From: Gibbula magus
Taxonomy: Eukaryota > Mollusca > Gastropoda > Trochida > Trochidae
DNA length: 64,000 nt
NCBI GenBank assembly: GCA_936450465.1
Contig: OW388305.1
Span: 41,740,687-41,804,686 of the forward strand
Reading direction: 5' to 3'
Below the pieces are notes generated by a model. That model was not told the DNA's origin, did not search any database, and saw only the letters and a list, made by a program, of their open reading frames with translations. This document shows, in pieces, positions 12,302 to 23,900 of this stretch. The position numbers and the translations under genes are program-made. Numbering within the stretch: the stretch's first letter is position 1; each line of letters opens with the position of its first letter.

Positions 12302-13135
12302 TTATCTGTTTTCATTGAATTCGCACAACTTAGTCCCCGACACTCTCCGCATGCTGGTCTTCAAGGACTCTTCATAAGTTGAAAGGTGTGTTGTTACAGC
12401 ATTAAGTTCAGCTGAATCACATACATCATCTATTGTCCTCTCACCTGACATCAGTTCTTCATACAGACACGACACTTCCTTCAGTTCTGCATTTTCAGAT
12501 CTGTTCTCTAGTTCATCCTGATCAATGAGAGGAAAAGGAACTTCACCACGTTCACCACTGTCTTCAGTTTTGTCATCATGAAATGCTTGAGATACAAGGA
12601 TAGCATACAAAGCCGATTCAGTGATCAGATGAGCTCTAATTGCGCGTGCAGTTGCTTTTCCTGTCAACATATGTACAACTGCATTTGGAGCATATATGGT
12701 TTCAAACACATCAGACAAACCTGATCCAGTCATAATGTGTCCAATGCATCCAAGAAAACTCATCTCAGTGTGGAATGAAACAAGTCTCAAGATCACACTT
12801 CCAAGTCCATCAGTAGCAGGTGCACTGGCTATGATCATTTTAGCTTTCCACCATAATGGTTGGTCAAAAGTTATGATCGGCGTTGAGTTTTGCTTTGTAG
12901 CCTGGTCAGAAACAAACTTCAGAGTTGAATAGATACAAGAGGGATCACTGGAACTCATGTCAATCATTGGAAGAAATGACACTGATGATGCACCTGGATG
13001 ACTGCCTTTAGTGACTGCTTGCATGAATCCAGACCATGATGATCTTGGTGTTTTCAGGGGCCATGAGATTTTCCACAGGACATCTACTGCTGAAGTTGGA
13101 TCAAAGGAACTTGAGAGATCAACACCTGACAAATC
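12302..13135 (-). pseudogene. C-terminal half of unknown gene, cut off by an in-frame TAA
   Basis: An open reading frame of 277 codons in exactly the same frame as the upstream CDS, separated from it only by one TAA at 13,136-13,138. There is no ATG at its beginning. The first codons are GAT TTG, so it is not an independent gene start. It encodes a compact region with WKISWPLKTPRSSWSGFM, TFDQPLWWKA and FHTEMSFLGCIGHIMTGSG segments, followed by an acidic, low-complexity C-terminus. I recall similar segments in large families of uncharacterised mollusc and cnidarian proteins; this is memory, not a search. The reading frame is otherwise undamaged, which suggests a recent nonsense mutation, a sequencing error or readthrough. 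Confidence 0.65.
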
Positions 13136-14876
13136 TTAAAAGTACAACGATGAAAGGCCATTCCACTCTGACTTGTAAAAGAACATACCTATCTTGGCAA
13201 TGTCCGTAATTGTGTTTTCCTTCACATGAAATCTTGGAAAATGTTTGTCTGCCATTGTACCAGGTGTAGAAGTTGCAATTATTCCCATTCCATGGAAGGT
13301 ATTGAAACCATCAAGGGTGCACAGGTTGTGGTCAACATTATCTGCAACAAACTGGAGAAAGTGTCCCTTTTTCTTTCCAGATACATCAATTCCTTGAATA
13401 GCAGCTGCATTGGCTTCAAATTTCTTCACTTCTGTATATGACATGCAGAACCCATGCTTATTCAAGGAGTCTATCAAAAACCTTGATCCGAAATGATGGT
13501 GCATCTGTATTCCCAAACCAATTTGTAGTGGAGTTACAACTGATCTTGGTCGACAGGCTTGAATTATTGCTTGACCAATAGATGCTATTTTGAGGTCTGA
13601 ATCTTGCCCAGTGATGATCTTTTGAAGCATTAGAAGAAGTGTTTGGGGCAAAAGTGATGTGTTGTAGTCAATAGACTCTATTTCCTCCTTCGATGGATAA
13701 ACATCAGTCTTGAAATCTGCGCCTTTGATGTCACTTCTGATCAGGTCTGCTGTAGTTCCTACAAGTCGGAGTTTTTCAGCATCAGTGTCCTCAAGTTTAG
13801 GAAGATGGTAAAAATCATGAAGAATGGATGATGCAGTTTTTCTTAGTGTTACAACATCTGCTTTCCCGTTCACTTCAGCAATGATGATTCGTTGGCCAAA
13901 ATGTTCAATCAGTTTCTTTTTCATGTAATACACACTGTATGGTGTTGTATGATTGTGTAGTTGCTGCTTCATGCTATCGACAAGGTCACACACTGATAGT
14001 TGTTCTTCGTGATGTTCTTCAATATGCATTGCAATTTGGTTGAATACTTTTGATCTTTCTTCATCTTCAGGTCTTCCAACACGCTGACGTTTAGTGCTAT
14101 GCTGTACAACATTGGATTTGGGCATCTGTTTAAATGTTCTGAAGTTCACACTACAAGTGTTATGGTACACAACATCCTTTGCAACACAGTCCCCAGCAAA
14201 CTCTAACCTTGACAAGACAGCCATTCCCCATTCATCATTCCGCTCTAGAGATATTTTCTTGATTGCCACCTGAAACTTGGTTTCAGTTCTCACTGGGATT
14301 AAGTTTGATGTATGTGACTGCCAATCATACTTTCCAGTTTGGCTACAGAAGATGCAATGAGTGGCAAAATCAAACTGATCTTCATTTGAACGTAATGTTC
14401 GCTTTGGAGTGTTTGTGACTTCTGTACATGCTTTCCTCTTGTAGGCTTCAATGCAATGTGGGTTGATGTATGTCCGCCTGCATTCTAGATGAACAGTCTG
14501 ACCATCTTCTGCAACAACATCGTCACCTCGTTGTAGACTTGCTTTGTTTATGCTGTCACTTCCTTTCTTTCTTAATTTGACTGTTGGCTTATCTGAGTCA
14601 ATCGGCAGGTCACAAAGGGCACACTTATTTCCATTCTGAAATATAAGAATTGTTCAATTTAATAAAAATTCACGTAAAAAAGGTATAGTGGTTTGGAATA
14701 AACTTGTTTGGAATTATTTAGATCCCATAGTTTTAACAACATGTTTACCAAAAATATTACATGATCAATTTAATTATTAAAGGTTTAATATTATTATCAA
14801 TATCAAGCTTGACATATACTTTTACAATTTTCAAGCTTACCTGATGTGAATCTTCATGACTGTTTTGACTCAACAT
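13136..14876 (-). CDS. Uncharacterised multicopy-family protein, two coding exons, ends at premature TAA
   Basis: Function unknown. Inferred exons are 14,876-14,841 (ATG; 12 residues beginning MLSQNSHED) and 14,635-13,136. The donor after CAG is GTAAGC at 14,840, the acceptor is ATATTTCAG at 14,636, and the frame is kept (phase 0). The product to the first stop is 511 residues. Early residues include a Cys-x2-Cys (17-20), then a CRRTYIN segment and a CIFC pair, like a degenerate zinc-binding head. Later comes a conserved-looking block with FVADNVDHN, LDGFNTFHGMGI and ATSTPGT. The open frame resumes directly after the stop for 277 more codons, so the ancestral protein was probably about 790 residues. 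An unusual host gene or a mobile-element-derived gene are both possible; no transposase catalytic motif was recognised. Confidence 0.7.
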
Positions 14877-14909
14877 TTTCCCATTCAAGAAGCTATTTCA
14901 CATGGCTAT
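14841..14909 (-). other. Exon with start codon (exon C), duplicate of the 15,179-15,243 exon
   Basis: 69-nt exon bounded by acceptor TTTTTACAG and donor GTAAGC on the minus strand. It contains the ATG used above (14,876-14,874). It resembles the exon at 15,179-15,243 in both its start (ATAGC) and end (TCAG), with similar flanking intron sequence. Confidence 0.6.
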
Positions 14910-15178
14910 CTGTAAAAAGAAAACAATAACTGATAACAGTTCGTGTTCCAAACATATTTGTTTGCATAAATAGGGCATAATTAATTCTAATTTTAGCTTT
15001 AGAGAATTTAGTAAAAACTCAAATTGAACACATTATTAAATTTTATAATTAGATATTGATTTGATGGTTTGACTTTTATTAGTGTTAAGATAACATATTC
15101 AATACGTTCAAATAATAAAAATGTGAAGGTGGTTTGTAAAATGAAGCCTGAGATGAATTTTTGTGATATTAGTCTTAC

Positions 15179-15243
15179 CTGAATTGAACCTCCATGACGA
15201 ATTTTGCTGAACAGTTTGCCTCTCAACAAGATTACAATGCTAT
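15179..15243 (-). other. Putative alternative 5' exon (exon B)
   Basis: 65 nt between acceptor CTTTTGACAG and donor GTAAGA on the minus strand. It has an ATG (ATGGAGGTTCAATTCAG), but splicing it directly to the main exon puts that ATG out of frame with the large ORF. It is therefore likely a leader exon or a dead duplicate of exon C, 338 bp away. Confidence 0.5.
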
Positions 15244-15701
15244 CTGTCAAAAGAAAACAATAATTGATATTAATTCTTTATTACAAAATCATTTTTTTAC
15301 ATAAATATATGAAATATTGATTTTAATTCGCAAATTAGTTAGAAAATCGGAAAATATTTCGACCCTAATGCCCTTCCATAGTTTTAAAATTTTGACAAAA
15401 CTCGACCAACGTAAAACAGGCATATTTTTGTATTAACTTGCTCTTATTTTGTTAAAAAATATTAAGGTATTTGGAATTTCTTTTGTCTTAAACATATAAC
15501 TTTTCATATCTGTCTCAAATAAAGCAGAAACGTAACAGGCTCGCTCGTCGCCCTGACGAGTCAAATCTAACGTGAGGAACACATGTGGCAAAACTATCAC
15601 AATTCTGTATCAAACACATTAAACGGCTTGCATACCGATTTTATGAGAAGAGAAAATTGTTCCTACCATTATTTCAATCAATAGAAAAGGAAAATACTCA
15701 C

Positions 15702-15780
15702 CAATTCTGGCAATTCATCTCAATGTCCATGTAAACAGACGCGCAAAATAATGTTGACGTCCATCTTGTTTACGTTGACG
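15702..15780 (-). promoter_or_regulatory. Putative first (non-coding) exon and promoter side of the unknown gene
   Basis: On the minus strand CCAGAATTG is followed by GTGAGTATTT, a strong donor. The DNA just upstream (15,725-15,800) is CpG-richer than its surroundings (GACGCGCAAA, GTTTACGTTGACG). The left exon limit and the transcription start are guesses. Confidence 0.4.
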
Positions 15781-16194
15781 CTGTGTACGGCAGCATGAAC
15801 GGGTCATATTTGAATAATGACGATGTATGTAATTTGTAATTTTTTAAAATCTTAATTATGGAAATTTTGTTAATTATACTTTCCTATACTTTTTATATGT
15901 TATATATACACGATGGGAGATACGTTTAAGCATGTTTTAGTTTTTATTGCAATTTGTTTAAGGTGTAGCTGTATATTGCCTGGACTATTAATTAAAAGCA
16001 GAGAAATCTCAATGAGAAAGTATCAAATGACTTAATTTAAAACAGTTCAAACATGGTTTGCTAATTCCAGCTGTACTTTCAGGTTTCACTGCAATGATTA
16101 CAAGAATAGTGTTGCAAGCTTTTCTCTAACACTAAATGAAGTAAATTATATAACCTTACATCACCTGACAATAAAAACAAATTTTCATTAAAAG
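15781..16194. other. Intergenic DNA upstream of the unknown gene
   Basis: AT-rich. It contains one fragment (about 15,998-16,032) related to the short repeats at 10,950-11,075. No gene. Confidence 0.5.
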
Positions 16195-16434
16195 GTGAGG
16201 TGAGGTGAGTTATGGTTTAACACCACTTTCAAGAGTATTTCACTTGTATCACAACTGCTAGTATTATTGCAGGGAGAAAGCCCGCAACGCCATGTGGCTA
16301 TGCATTGTGGTGAAACCTGTGAGCATCGGCTGGAACTAGTGAACCATGGGTGGTACTGCCCTGAAATTCAGTGTAGCATTGCAACCAAATCTTAATGCAT
16401 GTAGAACATTTCTCTACTGCAGACAACGTTGCCT
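16195..16434 (-). mobile_element. tRNA-derived SINE, 5'-truncated (minus strand)
   Basis: Reverse complement of the SINE body and tail: GGTGAGGTGAGGTGAG at the left is the CTCACC tail. The body GGTGAAACCTGTGAGCATCGGC is present. The tRNA-like head is missing. Confidence 0.85.
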
Positions 16435-16983
16435 TGGATCTGGCTTTCATTAAAAGAAACTCAGCAACTTTTCTCACAGACAAAACATAGGCGACTCCGA
16501 GTACTGCCAAATGAGTTCATATAATTCAACTTTGGCATGGGTGTAACCGACAGATCTAGTGCTGTACCAATGCTTTGAGAGTTTTAACATACCAGAGCCA
16601 TGGTTTTATAGTTGTTGGCTTGCCAAACATATTATTGAAATGACATTCTCAGATGAAATATGGTTTATGGGAATATGGTAACTGGTTGAGACTGTAGCAG
16701 CATTATAATGATAGACAAACATTTGGAAAAAGATACAATTTTTTCAGTTGTTAGTTTGCCAAAAATATAAATGAAATGACATTCTCTGATGCACTAGATA
16801 TAATGGGAACTTGAGTTTACTTGATGATCCCGAGATAGTTATGGACTGAAAGTCGGTATATCTCAACATCTATAGTTTCATATCATGTAACAAACTTGAT
16901 TAGATCAAGATGAGAATTACAATTTTGGATTCTTACCAATTTCCGTGTGTGGCATGACATGTGGGGTTTATGTAGCATCATTA
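16435..16983. other. Intergenic DNA with weak internal repeat
   Basis: Segments around 16,612-16,690 and 16,742-16,815 share TTGCCAAA...ATATTATTGAAATGACATTCTC-like words, a diverged tandem duplication of ~130 bp. No gene. Confidence 0.4.
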
Positions 16984-17690
16984 TTTTTAGCTCATCAGGC
17001 CTGAAAGGCTCGATTGGCTTATGGCATGGCATGGTGTCCGCCGTCTGTCCGTCCGTCCGTCTATAAACATTTCGCTCTTTCATCTTCTTCTCCAGTTCCA
17101 TAAGGTCTAGAGAGCTGAAATTTCATGTGCAGACTCCTTGGCCAATGGGGATGCTAAATTGGGGTCACAGGGGTCACATGTTTAAAAACCTATTTTCATC
17201 TTCTTCTTCAGTTCCAAAAGGTCTAGAGAGCTGAAAAGTTGTGTGCAGACTCATTGGACAATTGGGATTCTAAATTGTAGATTTTGTGACCCCATGCCCC
17301 CAAATGGAGTCACAGGGGTCACAACCTTAGAAACCTATTTTTATCTTCTTTTCCAGTTCCAAAAGGTCTAGAGAGCTGAAATGTTGTTTGCAGACTCCTC
17401 TGCCAATGGGTATTCTAAATTGTAGATTTCGTGACCCCATTACTCAAAATAGGGTCAGAGGGGTCATGATCTAAAAACCTATTTTCATCTTCTTCTTCAG
17501 TCTGAAAAGCTCTAAAGAGCTGAAATGTTGTGTACATAATCCTTAGACATTATTGCGGTTCTAAATTGTAGAACCTATTTTCAACTTCTTTTCCAGTATG
17601 AAAAACTCTAGAACAAGCTGAGAACAATTTATTTCGGTTTTGCAACGATACAAATCCTGATAAGCTACAGACCCCATGGCTCTATTTTTT
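16984..17690 (+). mobile_element. GTCCGTCC-headed repeat with ~4 internal 145-bp units
   Basis: Left end TTTTTAGCTCATCAGGCCTG, then GGCATGGCATGG, a short GTCC run and four diverged monomers (CTTCTTCTCCAGTTCC, GGTCTAGAGAGCTGAAA, GGGGTCACAGGGGTCAC). The right end is CCCATGGCTCTATTTTTT. Other copies are at 56,481-59,303 (full, expanded), 24,359-24,633 (minus) and 44,991-45,048 (3' end only). It is non-coding; the transposition mechanism is unknown. I recall similar-headed repeats as abundant in bivalve genomes. Confidence 0.75.
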
Positions 17691-18039
17691 GTAAGTTCTC
17701 TGAGTCAGATGATAATTTAGGTATGAAAATAGACACAGTGAATTAGAATTTATAAAATGACCTGTAAGGCTTAAAGAAATTCCGATTGCTATTCTAAAGA
17801 AGTCTATCAAAGGAAACTATGTAACTTAAAATAATAAAAAGCAATTCAGTACAACAGAATATTTATCCCTGTTTGAGGTAAGAATTTATCAGAATTATTT
17901 AAGTCTTTGAAAGGAATTGGAATACATATGAAGCCAGGATTTTCTATTTAACATACAAATGAAACTTCTATATTGTGTAGATACACAACTTTTGGGAGTA
18001 TATGCTCGCTCACACATGGTTTTGATAAAGAACAAAATC
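17691..18039. other. Intergenic DNA, nothing recognised
   Basis: AT-rich, no ORF or repeat family identified. Confidence 0.45.
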
Positions 18040-19030
18040 TAAGAAAATATAAGAAAATTGTCTTCTCTGGGGTTACTTTCTATGTTTACATAAATATGCC
18101 AATCGTCATTGATTTTAGGTGAAATTCTGTAGAAAGAAAAAAGGAATCCTTTAAAATACTTACAAAATACAGAAATGAATTCCCTTCGCAGGTAGGTATT
18201 GTCACAGGTGTTAAATCAGTTCAAGGATGTTCTGAAAGAAACCACCAAGATGATGAAAAGAAAATTGTCTTCTCTGTTACTTAAAAACTTCTATACTAAC
18301 ATAAATATGCCTATTATCATTGATTTAAGAAAAGTTATGTTAAAAAAAAAGTTCTTTGAATACTGTCAAAATACAAAAATAAATCTCGTTCCCAGGTAGG
18401 TATCTGCACAGGTGTTAAATCAGTTCTGAAAGAAAGCACCAAGATGGGGAAAAAGACAAAGAAAAATGTCTTCTCTTTTACTTTGAAATTTCTATGTTAA
18501 CATAAAAATACCAATCGTCATTGATTTTAGGTGAAGTTCTAAAGGAAGAAAAAAAGAATGCTTTAAAAACTGACAAAATAGAAAATTAAATCACTACCAA
18601 GGTAGGTATTTGCACAGGTGTTGAATCAATTTAAGAATGTTCTGAAAGAAACCACCAAGATGGTGAAAAAGAAAATTGTCTTCTCTGTTACTTTAAAATT
18701 TCTATGTTAACATAAATATGCCTATCATCATTGATTTAAGAAGTTCTGTAAAAAAATAATAATTCTTTGAATACTGACAACATACTAAAATAAATTTACT
18801 TCCCAGGTAGGTATTTGCACAGGTGTTAAATCAGTTCAAGGATGGGGGAAAAAGACAAAGAAAAATGTCTGTTACTTTGAAATTTCTATGTTAACATAAA
18901 TATTTAAGAAGTTCTGTGAAAAAAAAAAAATTCTTTGAATACTGTCAAAATACAAAAATAAATTGACTTCCCAGGTAGGTATTTGCACAGGTGTTAAATT
19001 AGTTCAAGGATGTTCTGAAAGTAACTACCA
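18040..19030. repeat. Tandem array of ~205-bp units, about 5 copies
   Basis: The landmark AGGTAGGTATTTGCACAGG or a close variant recurs at about 18,191, 18,394, 18,601, 18,806 and 18,973. Between landmarks the words GAAAATTGTCTTCTCTGTTAC, TTCTATGTTAACATAAATATG and TCATTGATTT repeat. The last units are shortened by deletions. The unit includes an exon/donor-like CCCAGGTAGGT, but nothing shows that it is used. Confidence 0.85.
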
Positions 19031-20231
19031 AGTGGAGAGAGACAGAGAAACAAAGGTCATCCATCACTTCTATCCTTGGACTCTGACAGTCTCAGCCACA
19101 GGCATTTAGCATTGCTGGTCTTCTGTCTGGGTGAAGGAGGAATTTCTTGAATTGTTTGGCTATTTGTATCAATCGATGTCTGTGTGCATGTCTTCAGCTG
19201 TAGAATGCTGAGAATGCAGCTCTCAGGATCTATAGATCTTCAAGCACGGCAGAATGGATAAAAGTGTTATATATGCTAAGCGATGCGAGACTGAGTTTTC
19301 TCAGTTTGAGAAAATGTGTTCTCATCACTGCAGTTTGATATCACTTTCTCAACACAGTGAAATGACAGGGGATGACGTTATGTGTACAGTGGTATGACGT
19401 CACGTTTACAATCAACGCGACGTCATCGCTGTTGTTAAGAGACAGAGCAACAATAGTATGACGTCGCCAGAACTCGCTATATTGAAGCAGTTTTTGATGA
19501 AAACACCATATTTCCGACCACAGAAGCACTTGTGAGAATATCAGCATTACCCTGTCACTCGATGAGAGATAAGTGATATGACGCTGAAAACACAAAATAT
19601 CCTCTATATATATGTGCACAATATCCTCATTCATCGCTGTAATTTTTAGTGAAGCTTGTAGTTCACGTGTAATGCATTTTTCTCAAGAATGACAGATGGT
19701 TACCTCTATGTACATTATATATCAGAATCAATTGAGCATAAAATCGAGAAATTATACATTTGCATTTGATTATTAAGACAATAAATTACCTCATTGAATA
19801 TCTAAAAATTTGGTATCTGGAAAATCTAAGTTGTTTTATCAGAGATTTGTTTGTGAAATTAACGATCAAAATGTTGTGAAGTCACGAATTATGAGTATCA
19901 CCGAAAATGTGATTCCTCTTGTAACGTTACAAGAGGAATTGCTTCAGGGACCACACCCCCGCAAATTTTTATTTTGGCCGCCGGGGTTGAGTTAGGCGTT
20001 TTTTTTTCTCCAAAAAGCCTTATTATAAATAATGTATAGGCCGATTTCAGAAATTTGAAATCAAGCAATTGTCAAATTGAAATCCCATTGTAATGAATTG
20101 TAATGAATCTGAATGTGACCATATGGCAGGACACCTAACCTTTAGATGTACACCGAGAAATTTATGAAATTTTTCTATGTGTAAAACTCAATGAATTTTC
20201 TCTAGGTGATAACAACTAAAAACAACGACAT
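19031..20231. other. Intergenic DNA, nothing firmly recognised
   Basis: A GC-richer patch at 19,040-19,270 could be an exon or an old repeat; no ORF supports it. Around 19,556-19,620 a CTCGATGAGAGATAAG segment resembles the GATGAGATAAACATGG repeat at 4,938 and 55,896. Confidence 0.4.
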
Positions 20232-20233
20232 TA

Positions 20234-21609
20234 AGGCCAGACTTTTTTTATTTCTTGGATTACGGATCCGCCGACCGAGATTCTGAAAAAAATATGAAAA
20301 TTGAAAGTTACGTTTTTTTTCAAAATCCCGATAAAAAAAATTCCTTTATATAATTAAAAAAACATTAAATCACGAGCTATATTTTTCAATCGTCTCGCTC
20401 TACTTAGCTCATCACACCGTTTTTGTAATTATGATTCTTGTTTGACATGGAAAGCGCTTCCTACTTCGGTGTTTGGAGTTATGTTATCGTATTATAACTG
20501 GTTTTCCTTTCAACTTTCGCTTTCTCTTTGCGCTTGTTAATCATCATCTTGCATGCAGGCGGTCTGCGCACCTTCGTAGTGCTCGTTTTAATCGCACCAA
20601 CTTCATTGAAACTTCGAATAATGGCCTGAATTTTATGTACATTCTAATATTGTACATTGTTATTTTAAAATCAATCGACTTCGTTTTTCATAGCGATATA
20701 ATTTACGTAAACACAACCAGGAAGTTAACACGTGCTCCGAATGTTTCCAATACAACATATTTCCTATACAAGACGTATTTAGTTGATTAAAATTATTCTC
20801 ATTTTAATTTTTTAAAATATATTTGGAGGGATATTTAACAATTATAAATAAATGATTATATTATTAATAGAAATAACTTTAACACTATATATATTGGAGT
20901 TTGTAAATATCAGCATATTATTGATAACATTTGTCGTCAAGAAAATACGATCGAGAAATCAAAGGGTGTTTGTATGTGGCTTCTCATGAAATATTATTGC
21001 AAAATTAATTGCTAAGTATTCGTTTTTAACATGCCTATTTATTTTGTACTTGAATATTAGCTTTGCCAATGATCTACATTGGTCTATCAGAATTGTAGTA
21101 CTAGGTGTTGTAACTGATATGTATAAAACTAACTTGTAACATAAACTGAAGCCACGCACGCTCGAAATCACATATATCTTTGATGGCAAAATTGTTTGAA
21201 TACGATGTTGATTGAATAGTTTTTTTTGTAAATAATATTGTAAAAATGTGTCACATGTATCACTCACTACAGGACATAATATCAATTATTAAAGATCAAA
21301 CGGTAAGTGTTGTTTCTGCAAGATAATGAATGGATGCGATTTCTCTGTTTTTGACGCCAAACTTGACGGGAATCAACGTATCTTTACAACATTTTTTACA
21401 CAAGCAGGGCGGTTTGCCTTTATTTAATGCTTGTTAGACGTGTTTGTTAGTTTTTCTCAATCGATCAAATGACTGTCTGGCCTAATATAACATAATAAAA
21501 TTCAAAAAGTTGCCTTCCACTTTTTTTTCTTTTTTTTTTTAATATGGCCGACCGACAAGATAAATCCTGAAAAAAATCTGTAATCCAAGAAATTAAAAAA
21601 GTCTGGCCT
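20234..21609. mobile_element. 1.4-kb TA-flanked inverted-repeat element, non-autonomous
   Basis: The left end AAGGCCAGACTTTTTTTATT is mirrored at the right end (GTCTGGCCTT), with ~31-bp inverted repeats extending through TTTCTTGGATTAC. Flanking TA dinucleotides (20,232-20,233 and 21,610-21,611) fit a TA target duplication as in Tc1/mariner-like elements (inference). The interior has no transposase. The 105- and 108-codon ORFs inside lack any domain. Confidence 0.75.
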
Positions 21610-21611
21610 TA

Positions 21612-21891
21612 CTGTAAACATTGACTGAAGATTTTCTTACATAAATTAATTAATTTTTTCAAAATAATTTGTTTGTCTTCAGACATTTTTGCGACTTTTG
21701 ATGGCGAATTACAAGAATGTAGGTCTGCTGATCTGTAACATTTAGGCAGCTCTGCATTTTGGATCTATCAGTTTCTGTATGGCAATCTGCAGCTGGTGAA
21801 AGACAAGAGCGAAGAATCAGAAGATCATCATGATAATGACAATGCATTTGTATAGCACCAACTGTCAGCTAACTTGCTGCTCAGAGGCACT
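21612..21891. other. Intergenic DNA, nothing recognised
   Basis: Short AT-rich spacer between the inverted-repeat element and a MITE. Confidence 0.5.
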
Positions 21892-22247
21892 TTAAAGGAG
21901 CAGTAGCACGTTTTTTCGCTCAAATAAGTCGATGAAATGTATTTGAAAAATAATTTCACCAATAGTAAAACACCCTTCTCTCTTCGGAAAATGAACTTAA
22001 AATTTTTTTGTATATGGATCAGTAAAGCCATTGGAATCGTTTTTTGTAATTTGAAATAATAAAATGTGTTCACAATAAAATGGCCGCCTTGCAATTTTTG
22101 CTTTATACACAACACCATTATTACCACTACGGATAATTGGCTTATGTAATAAGATGTTTTACCCTCTAAAGTGGATTTAAATGACACAAAGTATCATTAT
22201 AAATGGAAAAAAATAAGTTTAAAAAAAATGTGCTACTGCCCCTTTAA
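21892..22247 (-). mobile_element. MITE family A, complete copy, reverse orientation
   Basis: TTAA-AGGAGCAGTAGCACG at the left and GTGCTACTGCCCC-TTTAA at the right. Interior is reverse-oriented (AAAATGGCCGCC). 356 bp, non-coding. Confidence 0.9.
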
Positions 22248-22261
22248 CATACTCATTAGAA

Positions 22262-22656
22262 GCCAGAGGGTTCTATTGGAGTAATTTTTGTGGAAACAAA
22301 ATTCAAGAAGATATTCTTGTTTACACATATGCATTATTGCACAATCCAGATGAAATATATTACTGACGGCAATATTTTTCTTAAGTTTTATATTTGAAAA
22401 TTTGATAAATGCTAGTGCACATTATTAAAAATATAACAATGAGAGGTGAGGAAAAATTGAGAAAAAATTTATACAACCGAACAAGACCCTGTTGATTAGT
22501 TTAATGATACATTATTTGTTACTTTGTGAATATTATATCTATACATATGTTTATAATTTTTACAAATCTAAATTAGTGATAAAGAGACAGTTTTCATTTT
22601 ACTTAAAGCCAAAAAAACTAGATGGCAGACAATCTGCGATAGAACTTGCCCCTTAA
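22262..22656 (-). mobile_element. MITE family C, degenerate copy
   Basis: GAGGGTTCTATTGGAGTAAT at the left and GATGGCAGACAATCTGCG with GCCCCTTAA at the right match the reverse-oriented layout of the 24,781 copy, with heavy divergence. Confidence 0.6.
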
Positions 22657-23649
22657 CCATGGAGTGTAATTATCCGAAGGGATACAACTTATGATGCCAC
22701 AAGGTGCAAGATGACATTACTTATCATTTATGTACTCATCATAACCAGCAGAAGTTGAAGTATGACAGATTCCTTGCATAACTACTTAACTTGGCAAAGC
22801 AATTTCAAAAATATCTGATGTAGATACACCAAATATATGGAATTCCATAGAGGAACATTGACATAATCTTATAGCTAGAAATTATTTTTTTTAAATTCTG
22901 TAACATTAGAATTGCAAAAACTACTCTGAATATTTCCAGTGTTGTCTGTATTTTCAATTTGTTTGTTTTAAGAGTTAAGAGTAGGTAATAAACTTTGTAA
23001 TAATGTTCTGTATTTTCTCCCAAACTGCTCAATTACATTTTCTAAGATTTTAAGATTATAAGTATGGAAGGTTGTCTGTGCCAAGTTAATTAGGTCGATG
23101 CCATCGAGAAGGTAAGCATTGGGCCAATATTCGGGAAACTATGTGTCCTCTCTGAGAGTATCGTAAGTGCACATACTGCACTCTCCATTCCTGCGTCAAT
23201 GGTGTAACAGAGTAGGGGATAATGTGCCAGACTTTATGTAAGTCTCCAGAATCAGTTACAAACGTTGTAGTTTTGAATTAAATAAATTTTATGTGAGTAC
23301 CAGTCTGATTAAAATCAACCCTGAGGAATAAAAATTAAGTTACAAATATTGACTCTACAGATACGAACTTGTTCTGAGGTTTCCTTTCAACATGGTATGA
23401 CAACGCTGAATATCGGTATGACAACAATCCATATTGTTGCATGATTTGATGCCAGTTTGGTGAAGTCATACCTATAGTCATCTACAGACCAATTAAATCA
23501 CGGCAAAAAGATCTTCATTTTGAATGCTCTTGTAATCATTGGTTTACACATTCAAATTCGATGGACAAAGATGAAAGGATGGTTTTGGGAGTTACTTGCC
23601 CCTTGCTTTTGTTGGAAGTAATGTGATTGGGTGACTGAATTAGCGTCAG
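22657..23649. other. Intergenic DNA; dispersed repeat fragment at 23,300-23,510
   Basis: CAGTCTGATTAAAAT, a shared GAACTTGTTCTG and related words in 23,304-23,510 recur at 45,182-45,370. No gene. Confidence 0.5.
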
Positions 23650-23900
23650 AACATGCAACACTGTGAAGCATCTTCTGAAATAGGGTGCTCTCACAAAAGG
23701 GTAAATAAGGTAAATTTTGTTACCAATGGTGCCAGATAATAGTCCTCAATCAATAGCAAAAGTTATAAAATGAATGTGCATTTCCTATCCATTTTTAGGT
23801 GTTCACGCTGCTCAAAGATAGTTCAAGCTATCTGACTGGACATCTAAACACTCAGAGTAGAGTTTTAAATATGGCAACATGATGGAATGGTCAAACATCT
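23650..23900 (+). mobile_element. MITE family B, degenerate copy
   Basis: GGTGCTCTCACAAAAGGGTAAATAAG, ACCAATGG and a CAATCAATA...TAAAATGAATGTG layout match the 9,430 and 59,629 copies. Termini are eroded. Confidence 0.5.

Noticed and set aside
12302..13132. Independent gene starting at 13,132
   Set aside because: The first codon is TTG, not ATG, and the frame is continuous with the upstream exon across a single TAA; it is the tail of the same gene.
20473..20790. 105-codon ORF inside the 1.4-kb inverted-repeat element as a possible transposase remnant
   Set aside because: No DDE/D or helix-turn-helix motif could be seen.
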